From contig CM076660.1 of the NCBI GenBank assembly GCA_038496675.1, positions 9,792,816 through 9,856,815 on the forward strand: 64,000 nt of DNA, written 5' to 3'. Position 1 is the stretch's first letter. Each line of letters begins with the position of its first letter. Shown piece after piece: positions 13,501 through 26,530 of the stretch. The stretch comes from Rachycentron canadum (lineage: Eukaryota > Chordata > Actinopteri > Carangiformes > Rachycentridae). A model generated the notes under the pieces. It worked only from the letters and a program-made list of their open reading frames with translations. It was not told the DNA's origin and did not search any database. Position numbers and translations under genes: made by a program.

Positions 13501-13879
13501 TTTTCCTCAGAAAACCCATTTGGTTGAAAAACACAAAGTCTTTCAGGAAGGTCTAAGGTGACCAAGTCGAGCCATTAGCACATATCTGCAATTCAGCCAT
13601 ATTTACCAGCATCATAGACCATTAAAAACCAACAAAGCTGTGTCAACTTCCAGTTCCTACCTTTGAAGCGTCCGACTGTCTGTCTGTCCATGTTTTAAGT
13701 CCGTGAGGGTCCACAAAATCAAAAGGCTTCTTCTAGTTTTAAAAATAACATACACAGTATTCAAAGTTAAGTGCATTGCAGGTTGCCTAATGATTGTTCC
13801 CTCCACATTTCTTCCATTTTCTTTCTCTATAAATGCCCAGCGCCAGGCTGTTGGTTTTTGGTACCTCACCGGCTACAAA

Positions 13880-14095
13880 CTTTGAGGCCTCCACGCCAAC
13901 ACACTTTTTCTCGCGAAATCAAGCGCGAACGGCGCCGAAGCGTAAAAACCAATTACGTAATTATGTCAGTGAGAAAGCGCGCTGTGATTGGTTCCTGTCT
14001 TTGCCAATCATTGTTTCATTGGAGGCAGGTATCTGTCCCGCCCAATGAGCTTGCCCACTTCTGAGTGTGAAGCTGCGTTCAAGATCGACTTCAGG
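13880..14095. promoter_or_regulatory. Orphan CCAAT-cluster promoter-like CpG block
   Basis: Within about 100 bp there are five CCAAT boxes: CCAAT at 13949, 14004 and 14042, and ATTGG at 13987 and 14018. There is an E2F-like TCTCGCGAAA (13909-13918), a GC box CCCGCCC (14037-14043) and a local excess of CpG in otherwise CpG-poor DNA. NF-Y clusters with E2F sites are typical of cell-cycle and histone promoters. Good splice donors point outwards on both sides: CAG then GTAACT on the + strand (GT at 14095), and CCG then GTGAGG on the - strand near 13870. This fits a bidirectional promoter with short noncoding first exons. No coding gene is seen next to it on either side. Confidence 0.5.
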
Positions 14096-17000
14096 TAACT
14101 TTACCTGACTTGATGGCGGTGACTTTAGGGGGTGAAGTGAAGTGTCACAACAGCAGGTTTTATTTTTTCAATTATGAGTCTTACTCTTAATGTGTGAATT
14201 CTATATTCTCTGTGTGACAAATGTGACTCTTCACTCCCTGTTTACTCTTTCAAACATATATTGACACACATGTTCAGATCAGCCACTTGAAATTAAATAT
14301 CAGTAATATTTTATGAAACATGGACGTTGGTTAAGGTGTGAGAGGGGAAAGGTCACATATGGAATACCTGCCAGAACAAAGTTTATAGAGAGATTAGGAG
14401 TTTTATTTCTTATTATGTTATTGAGAACCATAGACTTGCCTGAACAAATGTATTACGTGTGTATATTGAATTTTAAAAAAAGTATATATACATATATAAT
14501 AAAAACATAGCCAACATGTAAAAAGTACATGTAAAACCTATTAAAAATGTCGAATAGGCATATTACTTCATATGGCTGATTAAGTATGAATAAGAATCAG
14601 GTCAACATATATAAGCAAATTGAATTTTTTTTCTGTGTAGTATTTTAATAAACTGGTATATATAGATTAAATAGATATTTTGTTACATAAATACTCACAG
14701 CACATTAAGCCATACACAAAATTCATAATAGATATCTTTGATATATGTACATGTACAGATTTTAGTATGGCTTTTTTACCCACACTTGTGGTTTTGAGGA
14801 GGTCACTGCAGGTTTGCCTTAGACCATAGAAAACGTATCAACGTATAATCCACTTAACCCATGCTTGGCATACACTCGAGAGCGGTATTCAGTGTGTTTT
14901 CCACAATTCACCAGTCTTAACATTGCATTTAGGTTTTAAAACAACAACAACATTTCAATTCAACATTATTCTGACATTTAAAGTTACAGACAACACGGGT
15001 GAATTATTAAAACAAATACAAAATGTCACGTAAAAACAAATATAGCAATTTTGACTGAAATTCTGTAGCTGCTCTGCAGTATGTTGAAGATCAATTGGAT
15101 GAAAGTCAACTAAAATCTTAGGGAAAGTAATAATAAAGCATTGTTCCTCCTTTGATTAAAACTTACTGGGCAGTTGTGGCCCTCAGCAAAGAATATCTTC
15201 CATAAAGAACCAATAATTGCTTCAGTGTTGGAGGTCAAAAGAGCAGACCAAATAATGAAAGATAAAATGAGTTTCCTCCAGGACTGAGATAAAAGATCTG
15301 CGGAATCTGTTCAAACTTTTATTTCAGCACTGAAGAAAACATAACTTTAATTAAGTACTGTCAGGCCAGATCCAGTTTGTTTAGAGTAGGCCACCAAAAT
15401 GACCTCCTCCAGTCATCATACTTATGTTAGGAGACAAAGAAAATGACATAATCATGAGTTCACACATTTTAGTGTTTATCTTTTGAGTGTAAATCTCCTC
15501 TGGGTTAGACTACAATAAGAAAGTGACACTAATGAGCATTAATTAAAATTTCACACTAAAAGACTATACCTGACAGAAGAAAATAAAGACACAGTAAGCA
15601 GGAAAAGCTGTGATTCCTCTCTATATTTTAAGTTCCGCTCTCCAACTTGTCAAGAACATAATTCTTTGGAATAATGATTGTAGAATTTTTTTAGCTTTTC
15701 ATTGTTTTTGATTCAACACAATAATTTCACACTTCATTAAACCACAAGAACAGATACTATAGATAGTGTCAGGAAAGTTAAATGATCCAAGTATGTGAAA
15801 CATAGGAAACCATTACTGTAGAATGAAGGACACTGTGGTCTGACCAGTTGTCTCTACTATAGCTTTCTTTGCAAACTATTATATGTTGGTGGACAATCTA
15901 CATTTTCAGATAAACATAGCAACACAGAAATGCCACTTGTTTATTCAATGCAAGGTAGATGGTTTCAAAGATTTATGAAAGCTTTATAATAAAAAAATAA
16001 GAATTAAACTAACAAGATAAACAAATCCCTTATTAATTAACCTTATCTATTCTGAAAAAAAATATATATATATAGATTTGATGTATAATCTGGTCAATGT
16101 TGTGGCTCTCCACACTACAAAAATGTAAGCTTTATTTGTCAGTGTTTCAGATTTACTGTCTTTTTATTTTTGTGTGTTCATTTTTATTATATTAGTGCAA
16201 TGTAAGTAGCTTGAGAAAGAACCCCGGTATAGTCCTAAAAAGTAGGGGCTTGAAAATTCTTATTAAAATTGAGATGAGAAGTTGAAAACTGAAAACTCTC
16301 CCAACTTCTAATTCCTGCCTTTCATGGCTCCAGTCTTACTTGTGCTTAACAGAAAGACTTTCAGGCGAAAGGCCTAAAAGTCTGAAACAGTGCAGTGACT
16401 CAGCCTACACATTAAACTAAACCATAAAGAACTGGATCCTGCTATGCAACTCTCTCATATTAGCAAATGCAAGGGAAAAAAAGTACAACCGTTAATATCA
16501 GTTTATACCAGAAAATTTATCACGACATGTCTACAAATTCATCTGTACATTTGTAAAACCTGATTGAGGTCACACTGTCCCAGAGTAATGCATATCCAAA
16601 TGCAGCCATTTGTCCAATTTTATTGATTCTGCTGCAGCACCTAGAGTCTATATTAGCTGGCACATAATGTTCCCCCCCGGCTTGGCCTGTGAAAATGAGC
16701 TACAAGCTTAGCAATGGCCCGTAGCCAGTCACCACCTTCATGAAGAATAGGCAAGTAGCAAGGGGCCAAGCCATTACCATAGCACAAATTGACTTTGCTT
16801 GACAAAATCATTTTAAATTGAACATTGTAAGAGATTTTTTTGAGCCAAATGAAAATATTGTCAGTAAGAATTTCAATCAATGGATGGCAGAATGGAAGGA
16901 ATAATTATAACACAGGATAACTTGGGCCGGTGTAACAAGGTTTCTAATTGGACTATTGTATTTATAACATGCATCCTCCTCAGTGGGGCCACTCTCATCG

Positions 17001-17749
17001 ACTGCAGCCATGCAGCGGCAATTATATCTGCAGGTTCATCCGCGACAGGAGGTCACACTGCAAAGGTCAGCATCATCAGTGTATTCCAACCTGTTCATCT
17101 ACTCAACCCAGCAGGAGTCAGCGTTTAAATATATTCTCTAGCAGTGAGTCTTCCATTATCATTGAATAGAGATTGTGACAGAACATAAGACTACATCTAT
17201 TTTGACTGTGTCTTAAAGCATGACATCTCTCGCAATAATTACTGCTGTAGGTCCTGTGGATGAAAATCGTAAGGGCCAAGCTAATTATGTGGTGCCTGAG
17301 CATATTGATCCAGTGGGACAAGCTTTCTAATCATTGGCCTCACGCTGATAAAGCGTACGTGGCTGCTAAAGTCAGTCTGTCCGTTCCATATGAGGTGTGC
17401 TGCACATGGACTGATTAGTTCTTCTTAGGTTTGTTCCTGGAGCAAGAATCTCATTTTAAAGCACACGTGTCTCTGTACTCTATACTTTACACAAACTTGA
17501 GATGGCTCATGTTATGACAAATGTTATCTTGATTTAAATAGGTTCTTATTCATTGCATTGAAGGGAGGTTTTACAACTTCCTCTTATGACAGCTGCTAAT
17601 GAGAATGCACGGGGTAGCACTAGAAAACTTTTGTCCTTCGAGCAGAAAGCAAAAAAGTTTTGCATTAATTCACATGAACCTGCATGTAAGGAGTGTTCCA
17701 CCTTCTTACTCTGCACCTCGCTGACCTTTATTAAATTCTCTCAGCAATT

Positions 17750-17750
<1 letters not shown>

Positions 17751-17786
<36 letters not shown>
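17751..17786 (+). repeat. (CT)18 microsatellite
   Basis: Eighteen uninterrupted CT units. It accounts for the run of alternating Leu/Ser codons in an overlapping open frame, which is therefore not evidence of a gene. Confidence 0.97.
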
Positions 17787-17789
<3 letters not shown>

Positions 17790-19459
17790 AGCTCGGGCTC
17801 ATTATTTTTCTTGCCTAACTTTTCACTAGCGTGCACTTTCAAATCAAGTTTACTTTAAAAGAATTGTTTGATGGTAATAAGCCATCACAAGACTTTGATG
17901 GAGAAGAGGAAACTGAGCAACTTAGTATTCCCCCTAAGCTCAAAACTAATTGCCCTTTAATTGATTGCTTTTAGCTTGAATGCAGCTTGTTTCACTGTCA
18001 GTTTCGAGTCTGTGTTATTCTAAAATACAGTGGCTTTTGCTATATTAGACAATAGTCACATAACAATATATAACATCTTAAACAGTGTCAAACAGCTGGA
18101 AATGCTGAAAATTTACTCTTTACTCTTGAATCCAAATCCCTCTCCAACCTTGCATGCAAACTGTGTGACTTACAAATGACCAGCGACTGTTTTTTTTTTT
18201 TTTTTTGACAGTCATGTTTCCAGCTTCTCTACCTATTTACAGCTTAAGATTTTAGTAAAGGTAGCCAAAAAGCTAACCTAGCAAACATAAAGCATCAAAT
18301 CTTCAGCTGCCAAAGCCTTGTACGGCTTCCATCAGTGCTCTTTGCTTTGCAGCGTGTAAAGGTGCGCTGTGCTCACTTTACAAGTTTGAGTTATCGTGAC
18401 AGCCTCCAAAGTCACTGCCCTGTCAGTTCTGTTGATTTACGGCGTTAGGATACAGCAGACCTTTCTCCGAACAAATGAAACATCATAAAAAGTCTGTTGT
18501 GTCTTTCTATCATTCTCACTTTTTAATGACACAGAATCGGGCAATTAGACCGTTGACTTTCCTTTTCTTGCAATTCTTTCTTAATGCTCCAATCTCACAG
18601 CTGCCTTTAATCTGTCCACTCATGCTGCTATTTTCCCTTATGTTGCTGCCCCTCCCTTTATTGCTGTGCTTGAATCTGTCCTTGGTTTGGATATATCCTT
18701 AACTGCATATGTCATCTGATGCCTTGCATGCCTTGTGCGATCATATGCAAGTGTGTTGGAAATTGTATGCACATGTGCATGTCTTGGAGGATCCTGCCCC
18801 TGTCTCAGCAGGCCACTGGTACACTGGCTCCAGTGTCTGGTGGCAGCTGTCTCTCTGTGTGTCCCTGTTTCAGGTGACAAGGTGGCACCTCGTGTCATAT
18901 CATTGTTCTGCCTCAGCGCTCAGACACCGGGCTTCTGGCTCAGCTGTTCACCGCGAGACTGGGGTAGCTCTCCCCAAAGAAGGAAGGTGCTCCAGAGATA
19001 AAAACAAGAATGCTTATTCACACGCCAAGCCTGGAAGATGTTAAATGTGAGTGTATGCGTTCATGCATGGCTAGTGCATGTGTGATTTTGCGTGCCTGAG
19101 TGTGTGCTCTCTCTCCTGTGTCATCCCTCCAGTATTTTGGGATAGCTGTCGCCAAAGCTCACAGCACACAGTAGGATGAGCCAGGAAAGAAAGGCATTCA
19201 ATTCTATTTCTATGTTATCTTACTCAAGGGCATGCTGATATAATGAATACATCATTCTGCTATCTCAAGTGAGCAGTACTGTATTTGCTGATACTTTTTG
19301 CCAAGTGGACTAAGAAGATTTTGGAAAGTTTCACATTTAAAAACATGTACAAGTCCTCCCTTTGTACATTTAAGTAGTTTATCTGTGGCCCTCTGAATTT
19401 CTTCTGAGGCGAAAAACAGTGTTAAGGTGATCTGGGCTGATATCCTTCAGAGGGTGTTA

Positions 19460-19466
<7 letters not shown>

Positions 19467-19514
<48 letters not shown>
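19467..19514 (+). repeat. (TG)24 microsatellite
   Basis: Twenty-four uninterrupted TG units following 'tgtata'. Alternating purine-pyrimidine tracts of this length can adopt Z-DNA and are usually length-polymorphic. Confidence 0.97.
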
Positions 19515-19516
<2 letters not shown>

Positions 19517-22500
19517 AACAAGTGTGAGAGAGTGATGAGAGACAAAGCGAAAACAGTAAGGGACTCTTAAGGTCTTTTGAAAAGAGTCATACCAAGGCCC
19601 ACTCACAGATAAAAAAGAAAATGAAGACTTAGCTTATTCCTGTGCACGGACAAAATTGTAAGTTTGGTCCTCTCTGCCAAATTCCTCTTAAAGTGGATTT
19701 GGAGAGGAGGTCACTGGAGATTAGTGGGGGAAAAAAGCATTGAATGTGCATTTGCAGGTGATGTCCTTGGTACAGCAGATACATTTAAGCTTGCACATCC
19801 CCTCCAAAAAAAAATTTCCATGATCCATCTCTACACACAGCTATGCTTTTAACACTGTATTCAATTACTACACTCTAGTTTTGCTCAATGGCCAACCACA
19901 CCAAAATACAGTTTGTTCTTTACATGATCAGTTTACTTTTGAAACTGTTTATTTCTCTGCCTCGCCTAACTTTTCCGCAAAATACAAACTTTATCTTGGG
20001 ACACAGAATGTCTATTTCCATACAAATTAATATTTGACGAAAGCTTTTTAAAGCAAAATAGAAGTATGTTAGGGGGAGGCGGTGAGCGAGGGGGCTAAGC
20101 CTCTGAGAAACTGGACCTCTGGGAGGAAGAGGACTAGAGAGTGAGACACCAGGCAATTCATCAGTGCCTGAGAACGCTGTGATCCGTTGCAACAACCAGT
20201 ATGCTAATGTTCTTCTCCTGAACGGATATGTCACTCTCCTTCCTGGTGTAAGTGCATGAGGGTGCCAGTTTAATCTCATATAACAGATGTTTGGAGGAAG
20301 ACTGTCGGATTTAACTTCCCTTGTGGCGTTGATGAACAATTCATTCTGACAGTTTTATTCCACATCAGTAAAAACAGTTGCACACTTATAGTCTTGATGT
20401 GAAAAGCACATAAATGTAGAAGCTGATGTTTCAACAACATTGACTCCTTTCTGTAGAACACTTTGAAGTTGGCTGTCATTATTTGATCAGTCCCAACTTG
20501 TGGCTAAAAAATGTCCACACTTATATATACCCGATGTGCTCATAGAGGTCCTGCTGTTGACATCAAAGCTTCAAACAGCTGCCGTAATGAAAAACAGAAT
20601 TCTGATTCAAACATTATCAATGAAATTCACATGATGCCAGACACAGGTTGTGGAGAAATAATAAAACTGCATGAACAAAAGAAGATATTTGGTGAAAAGG
20701 TGAAACTTGAGCACAGTGGGTAGCAAAACAGATTACTTTTGTAACTTTAGTTCGTACATTTATTTCACACACCAGGCCTCATGCAAGCATGATTATACTG
20801 GACAGTGTCTTATTGCCTCCACCAAGTCATGTTCATGTGAAGCCTGCTGCAGAGTAGCTAATGAAGAAACAGATAGGACACACTGTGTAGCTGATGTAGC
20901 CGCCCTGAACTCATATATGGACAAGTAGTAGGTGGTTGTAATACTATAGAGAAGAGAGAGAAAGAATAAAGAAGACGCCAGGTTACCATGTCACAACAGA
21001 GCTGGATACATACAATGTATATGAGATGAGGCGTCAGAGGGTGACTGGCATTTGACATCTTGCTTCATAGCACATTTTATTCTCTCAGATGTGATGTGAT
21101 GTGTGATTGTCATACATGTTGCATAACCTGAATTCTGCAAGGGCCCTGACCACAAGTGCAGAGGGTCCACATTTGGATTTTGCTTCAGTCTCTCGTGGCT
21201 AAAGAGCTAAAGAACAGTTTCAAATGTCCACACAAGACTCCAACAAGGATCTGAGCACTGATTATGATTGCTCGGAGAACAATAAACAAACACTTGAACA
21301 TCCACTTGAAATCCACCTCTCTATGCTATTCTGTCACAGCCCTGCATCCCATATGAGTGCAAAAAGTAATCAAACACAAAACCTAAAATACACATTTCCA
21401 AAACACCCATCAACCCCCTAGTGTTCAGTATCAGCATGCATTATGATTGGCTGAGGAAAACAAATCAGGATTTTGTTCAAGGCCTTGACTTTGCTGTCGG
21501 TGCTTTATTGTTTCTCACTCTCTCCTAATCCAGTCACTGATGGTACTTGAAGCTGTTTTTCTTTTTTTTCTCTCTCTCTTTTTTTCTTTTTTCTATCAAA
21601 AGGCCTCCCTTCCCCTCTCCTTTGTCTCTCAGGGTCTGCTGTCTGGCACCTGCTTTTCAAATCTCAAAGGTAAAAGATCTGTGCATTCTCTCAAGGCGAC
21701 TTCAATCAAAGATGTGTTAACTGATGCCGTAGTGACGTTGCTCATATGTTGTACCTCGCATGATGGCCTATTGCCTGGATACTACTTCTTAGACACCACA
21801 ATTGAACATAAGTCATCTGCAGATTGATTTTGAGTCCAGAGGGACACCGCTTTTGTTATCAGGTAATTTATCGTGACCGTTATGCTTATGCTTTGGGCTT
21901 CACCTAAGCTATTTCATGACTGCACATTCCACATTGGTATTCTGTCCAAGTCTATGTGAAGGATTGAGGATGCAGAGGGTGAACATGGGACAGGATTTAT
22001 GAGATTTATCACATTTTGCTTCACTTGTTTACCCCAATGCTCTGCAATTATGCATAACCTGTAGCAGCTTTAGAAAACACTGTGCCACTGTTTTGGCCCA
22101 CAACAGCAAATAAATGAAGCTCCTAGAAAATACACTGATATTCTGCAAAGATGATTGTTATTGGTATTATTTTTACTTTTGCATTATACTGATAATAACG
22201 AAAAACAACAGAAAAAAGTGTGCAGGGAAATCTTGCTGAAAACAAATTATCAGCAACTGAAAAAATAGTAGCAGACAGAATAGAATTAGTTTTCGGTCTA
22301 AGTTTGGCTAAACCAAACTGAGTCTTACACATCAGTCCTGCAGTATGTCCCACCTTCATGAAGGTCATACTGTCCAGTTATTTTTTGACTTTTTTAGAAA
22401 GGTCTTGTTTCCACCATATGACCATTTTGGAAGATGTAATGTGAGGTGCTTTGAGCTGTACTGCATTACACAATTAGCTGTTCCAGTTAGTTAGCCTATC

Positions 22501-22639
22501 CTCATTGGCATAAGTGAGATGAACAAAGTAATAGAAACAACTCTCCATGTAAAGCAACAGAATTCAACAGCAAGACAAACTCCAGCTTCCCAAATGATCG
22601 TAGATTAAAAATGACACTTGAACATTATAACCTCTTTAA

Positions 22640-22860
22640 CAGGTTTTATACCATTTTCAAGTTTATCATTCTTTTAATTCACACCATTGTTGCCCTGCGG
22701 TCTCCTGTCTACTGGTTTACAATTTGTTTGGTTTTGTATGCCCACCCACTTTTATGTTTTTTTGTGCATATTTTATGTATGTGCACCACTGTCTCTTAAT
22801 TTCACTGGCAGCTGCAAGACCAGTTTCCTCGTGAAGATCAATAAAGAAAAGTGATGTGAC
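22640..22860 (+). mobile_element. Possible LINE 3'-tail relic
   Basis: A T-rich stretch ends in 'tttcctcgtgaagatcaata' followed by 'aag', which resembles the short A/T-rich tails (TTTCCCC..GATCAATAAAG type) at the 3' ends of teleost non-LTR retrotransposons. No reverse-transcriptase coding sequence is recognisable upstream, so this would be a 5'-truncated copy. Confidence 0.35.
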
Positions 22861-23361
22861 ATGAAGGGTTTTACTGGAACACAAATATTTAAAGAATATG
22901 AGATGAAATAACACCCTAAGAAAATAACTTAGTAGTGTATTGTTGATGTTTGAAATGGTGGTGTGGTGTGCATGTGCTATTCCTTCACTAACTAGATTCT
23001 CACAGCTCAGTTGTATGGATCCTGGGTAAATGAGGTGTAGGAGTAATCAGATGGCTCAACCTTTCCTATTAAATGATAAGAAGGCCATCTGCTGACAGGT
23101 CTGCATGTTAAGAGACTTGCCACTGACAAATACAACACAGTCAGTCCAATTTCTCGCTTCTGCATTGTTCTTCATCAAAGGCAGCCCTGGGGTGAAGGTT
23201 ATATGGGAGAACATCTAATGATGTGTGGCCCAAAATCAATCTATTTCCACTCCACAGTGGCTTTTCTCAACACGATAAATGGAGGGGACTTCTAGTTCCC
23301 ATCTGTACAGCACACATGTTAGTGTGTCAAGCAAGCCGATTATTTCAGAATTTTTCTCTCT

Positions 23362-23362
23362 T

Positions 23363-23424
<62 letters not shown>
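23362..23424 (+). repeat. Compound (TA)n(TG)23(TA)n microsatellite
   Basis: A TA run leads into about 23 TG units and back into TATATA. The compound structure is direct from the sequence. Confidence 0.95.
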
Positions 23425-24072
23425 AAATGTCAACGGAACAGTTTTGTATTGAAAGCATGAATTATCAGGTACTCATAATTATTTAAAGTCAGTGTATATC
23501 TCAATCTTGAAAAGTTCTTTAAATATGCTACATCAACAAGATCACTGCAGTAGAGATGTGTTGATAAAATCGTTTTTTGTCATATCACATATCACAAGTA
23601 TCTATAGCATTATTAGCTTGTGCTAATTCACTGTAGCTCTGCTGTATATGCCCATAGTGAAACTGGATAACTCATATTAACCATGGCCTTTTATCAGTCA
23701 TTGCAGATACAGTTAATAGGTTCTTGAGTGTAAAATAGCGATGCATGTCATTTGTGTTTATCTTAGAGTTAGTGTGAGTTGCTACATTTGATGAGATATA
23801 AGTGCAAATGTTTCATCAGATGAATGACTGACAGATACAGATGCAGATGCTGCCTAAACTGTTAACATTATACAAAACCCATAAATGATAACATTCAACC
23901 ATAAATGTAAAACTATAATTTATGTGAACCATACATTTTCTTTGTCTCTTTTACTGTTTGCTTTCTTTATTTACAGGTTCTGGATTTCATTTTACATTCA
24001 CAGTTATCAAGAATATTAATCAGTGAAAATGCCCAGCCTTATTTAAAAAAGAAAAACCAGTGATAAACTTAC

Positions 24073-24206
24073 AGCCTGCATGTCAATAAAGGATTTTGAC
24101 TCCTCAGTGGTGGTTCTGAAGACGTTTCCTTCTCTCTTGTCAATGTATATAGGAAGCAGAGTTGGCAGGACCCTCATAGCTATCTCAGTTTTAGCAACTG
24201 AACAAT
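24073..24206 (-). CDS. Possible internal exon of an unrecognised gene
   Basis: On the minus strand a 134-bp segment is open in one frame with good signals at both ends. The acceptor is ...TATTACGCTCAG before ATTGTTCAG (AG at 24208-24207), and the donor is GCT followed by GTAAGT (GT at 24072-24071). It would start in phase 1 and end in phase 0. The 44 encoded residues are not low complexity and include AMRVLPTLLPIYID, then EGNVFRTTTEESKSF. The pattern of a 'LP..LP.Y' stretch followed by 'FRT' vaguely recalls transposon-derived fish proteins, but I cannot assign a family. No partner exons were found. Confidence 0.3.
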
Positions 24207-26479
24207 CTGAGCGTAATACATAGCAATGCATAGAGATGAAAGTTGACAGAGTAAGGAGAGAAGAGCAGAGAGAGAGAGAAGTAGAGTGAAGCAGAGGAGA
24301 CACAGAAATACAGAAATTGTCAAGTAAACATGTATATTATATACAACTAAAACCTCCAGTATTTAGCAATATTGTTACTTTAAAAGATAAGATTGGTAAT
24401 ATTTCATTTATATGTAAGATCTCTCACTCTTGTCTAATAAAGCTTGTTTCTCTATGGTAAATATGCCAAAGAGCTCCAGTGTTGTCCTAAAGCTATTAAA
24501 AATGCAATGAGTCACACTGTTACACTGACCTTTTATTACCATGAAAAATGGGCAGCACAGTTTAAAATGAGTCAAACCCTCATTCACCATCCTGCTGTCG
24601 TAACTCTCTAGAGAACCAAATATTAATCAGCAACATAAAAGCTGTTTTAGGAAATTATTTAGCCTTTTTTTTTTTTCAGTGAAGTCATTTGCAAACCGAA
24701 AGATTTACATCTCACTCACATTTTTAAAAAAAAAAACATCTATGGACGTTTTTTGGCCACTGGACTGAAAAGCTTATATTCATAAATTTTGCTGTACACT
24801 TTGTTCTGGTTTCTGGATGTTTGTTTGGTTATAGTAAAGGTTAAGAGGTTAAGATGACCAACCTTAAGAATCTTCAAATCTGTTAGCAGCTCTTAGCAGG
24901 ACCAGTGTATTAAGCGACAGCAATTGTGGCTTGACTCTGAGCTTCAGGACAAATCCTTGGTTTTAAGGTCAGCAACCCCATTAGTCTGTCGGCCTTAATC
25001 ACCTTTCACATTAGCATGTTGGTACTGCTGGGGATCGATCGCCTGCCCACACCCCCCATGTGTTCTGGTCTTTGTTCAATCACACTGGTCTGATTTGAAT
25101 CAACTACATTTTATTTGTCTTACAAGTGGAGGAGACACATACCAACTCAGCTTAATCAGTGCTGGGAAGGAGAAGGGTTTTGTAACAATCGATCCCTCAC
25201 TCTCCCATCACAGGCTCGCCTACAGGTTAGGCAGCACACTAGCCACTGGCAGTTTTAGCGATAGCAACCATTCATGATTGTTAATTGTCAGTAACCACCA
25301 AATAAGAATTTTATCCAGACCCTCTAATGTCATTGTAATAGTTTGAAATCCAACCATAATTTGTACATTGATGGATCCTGTTTTCAAGCATGAACAGCAG
25401 GTCAGTTGCCATAAAGACTTTTTTGCTCACATCAGTCCATTGCACAGAGATGAGATGTAACTTCAAGAGTGCACAACAGATACAGTTGTTTAGTTGGAAG
25501 AGTTGAGTATGAATTAATATTTGTATGGTGACATAAAGATCCTGGACTATAAAGTTTAAAAACATTTAACTTATTTTTAAAATTCCATGAGATTTAATTT
25601 ACAAGGCACTCTTTAATGGTACCACAGAGTTCTTGGCTTTAATTCTGATGGTATCAGTGTCTTTAAGTCCCCATATGAATGTCTCACCATCTGCTGCACC
25701 TCAGCTCTGTAACTCAGCCCACATATATCCACCCGTCAGAGCTGCACAGTGAGTGTTGAGAGGCTGCCTGATTTATTCTCATATGGCATAATTCCTAGAA
25801 AATTGTTTTTAAGGTACGGCAGAGACGGAGCAGTGATGTGATCTGGTGTATCCTCTCCTGAATTTACATTTAAAAATGTGACACATTTTTTCACTTTACA
25901 TCATTTTGCCTTAATATTGCATTTTGCTTTGCACAGCCAAATGGCTTCCAAAAAAAAGTCTTTCACTCTAATTGTTTTTTTGTGATTGTTTTTCATAGCT
26001 CCGATCCGAAAAACAATGTGAAAGCCAATATTGTAGCCACATGATTTAAACATTAAGTGAGAACTCACACTGGACTCACCCGTGGTCATGGACTGTAGAG
26101 GAAAATTATGTTTGGATGTTTTCTAAAAAAAGTCTGCCCTCAATGATTTTCTTAACTCACCTGTAAATTCACTTCATAAAAAGAAAAAATACAATACAAC
26201 ATATTTGTAATGTTATATGAGTATGAATAAATAAAATTAAAAATCAAATGCACATTATTGATGGATACAGGTATTTTAATAAATTGAATGGAATCTAAAA
26301 TAATTTATTTTCAGTTGTGAATGCCATTAGTTGAAGAATAAGCAACTACCCAAAGACAGAATTAAAAAAAAAAAAAATTATGTGAATTTGTGCAGATTCA
26401 ACTGCACTATGTACTGTACATCATATAAGCTTATTTTTGCAGTGGTCAGACAATGCATCTCAGCCAACAGGTTATTATG

Positions 26480-26530
26480 ATTGCTCTGTGAGTTGGCCTG
26501 ATATCTGATCAGGCCAACTCACAGAGCAAT
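26480..26530. repeat. 23-bp perfect inverted repeat, 5-base loop
   Basis: ATTGCTCTGTGAGTTGGCCT plus GAT (26480-26502) and its exact reverse complement (26508-26530) flank the loop ATCTG. The perfect identity of both arms implies recent origin or selection. It could be a foldback element, a templated inversion, or a transcribed hairpin. The loop is shorter than usual for a microRNA precursor. Confidence 0.9.

Larger units (their letters stand above)
7782..13600. other. Gene-poor stretch with repeats and enhancer-like block
   Basis: No protein-coding gene is recognised. The stretch holds a 17-bp inverted repeat (8462-8508), a decayed dispersed repeat (10375-10510), CA-rich sequence near 11845-11880 and 12170-12200, a purine-rich block (12355-12385) and a poly-A run (13044-13059). 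The interval 9600-9970 is unique and rich in TAATTAG-type motifs: 'ttctaattagtg' near 9610 is echoed by 'ttctaatt..ggttaattagtg' near 9860. This is the sort of sequence seen in conserved noncoding elements, but conservation cannot be checked here. Confidence 0.55.
14100..24060. other. AT-rich gene-poor stretch
   Basis: No recognisable gene. The part from 14100 to 16650 is very AT-rich, with many TATATA and poly-A/T runs and almost no CpG. Microsatellites lie at 17751-17786, 19467-19514 and 23362-23424. Sequence at 22640-22850 ends in 'gatcaataaag' and resembles the 3' tail of a fish LINE. The longest open frame (19920-20339, minus, 139 codons) shows no family resemblance and no splice context. 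Confidence 0.6.

Noticed and set aside
13880..14095. A histone gene beside the CCAAT cluster
   Set aside because: No histone coding sequence or histone 3' stem-loop was found on either side, so only the promoter-like block is reported.
16880..17128. Open frame of 82 codons with a hydrophobic segment
   Set aside because: No family match, no convincing splice sites, and overlapping frames are equally open; more likely unique noncoding DNA.
19920..20339. Minus-strand open frame of 139 codons, the longest in the window
   Set aside because: No recognisable domain, no signal peptide and composition typical of chance; no splice context linking it to other exons.
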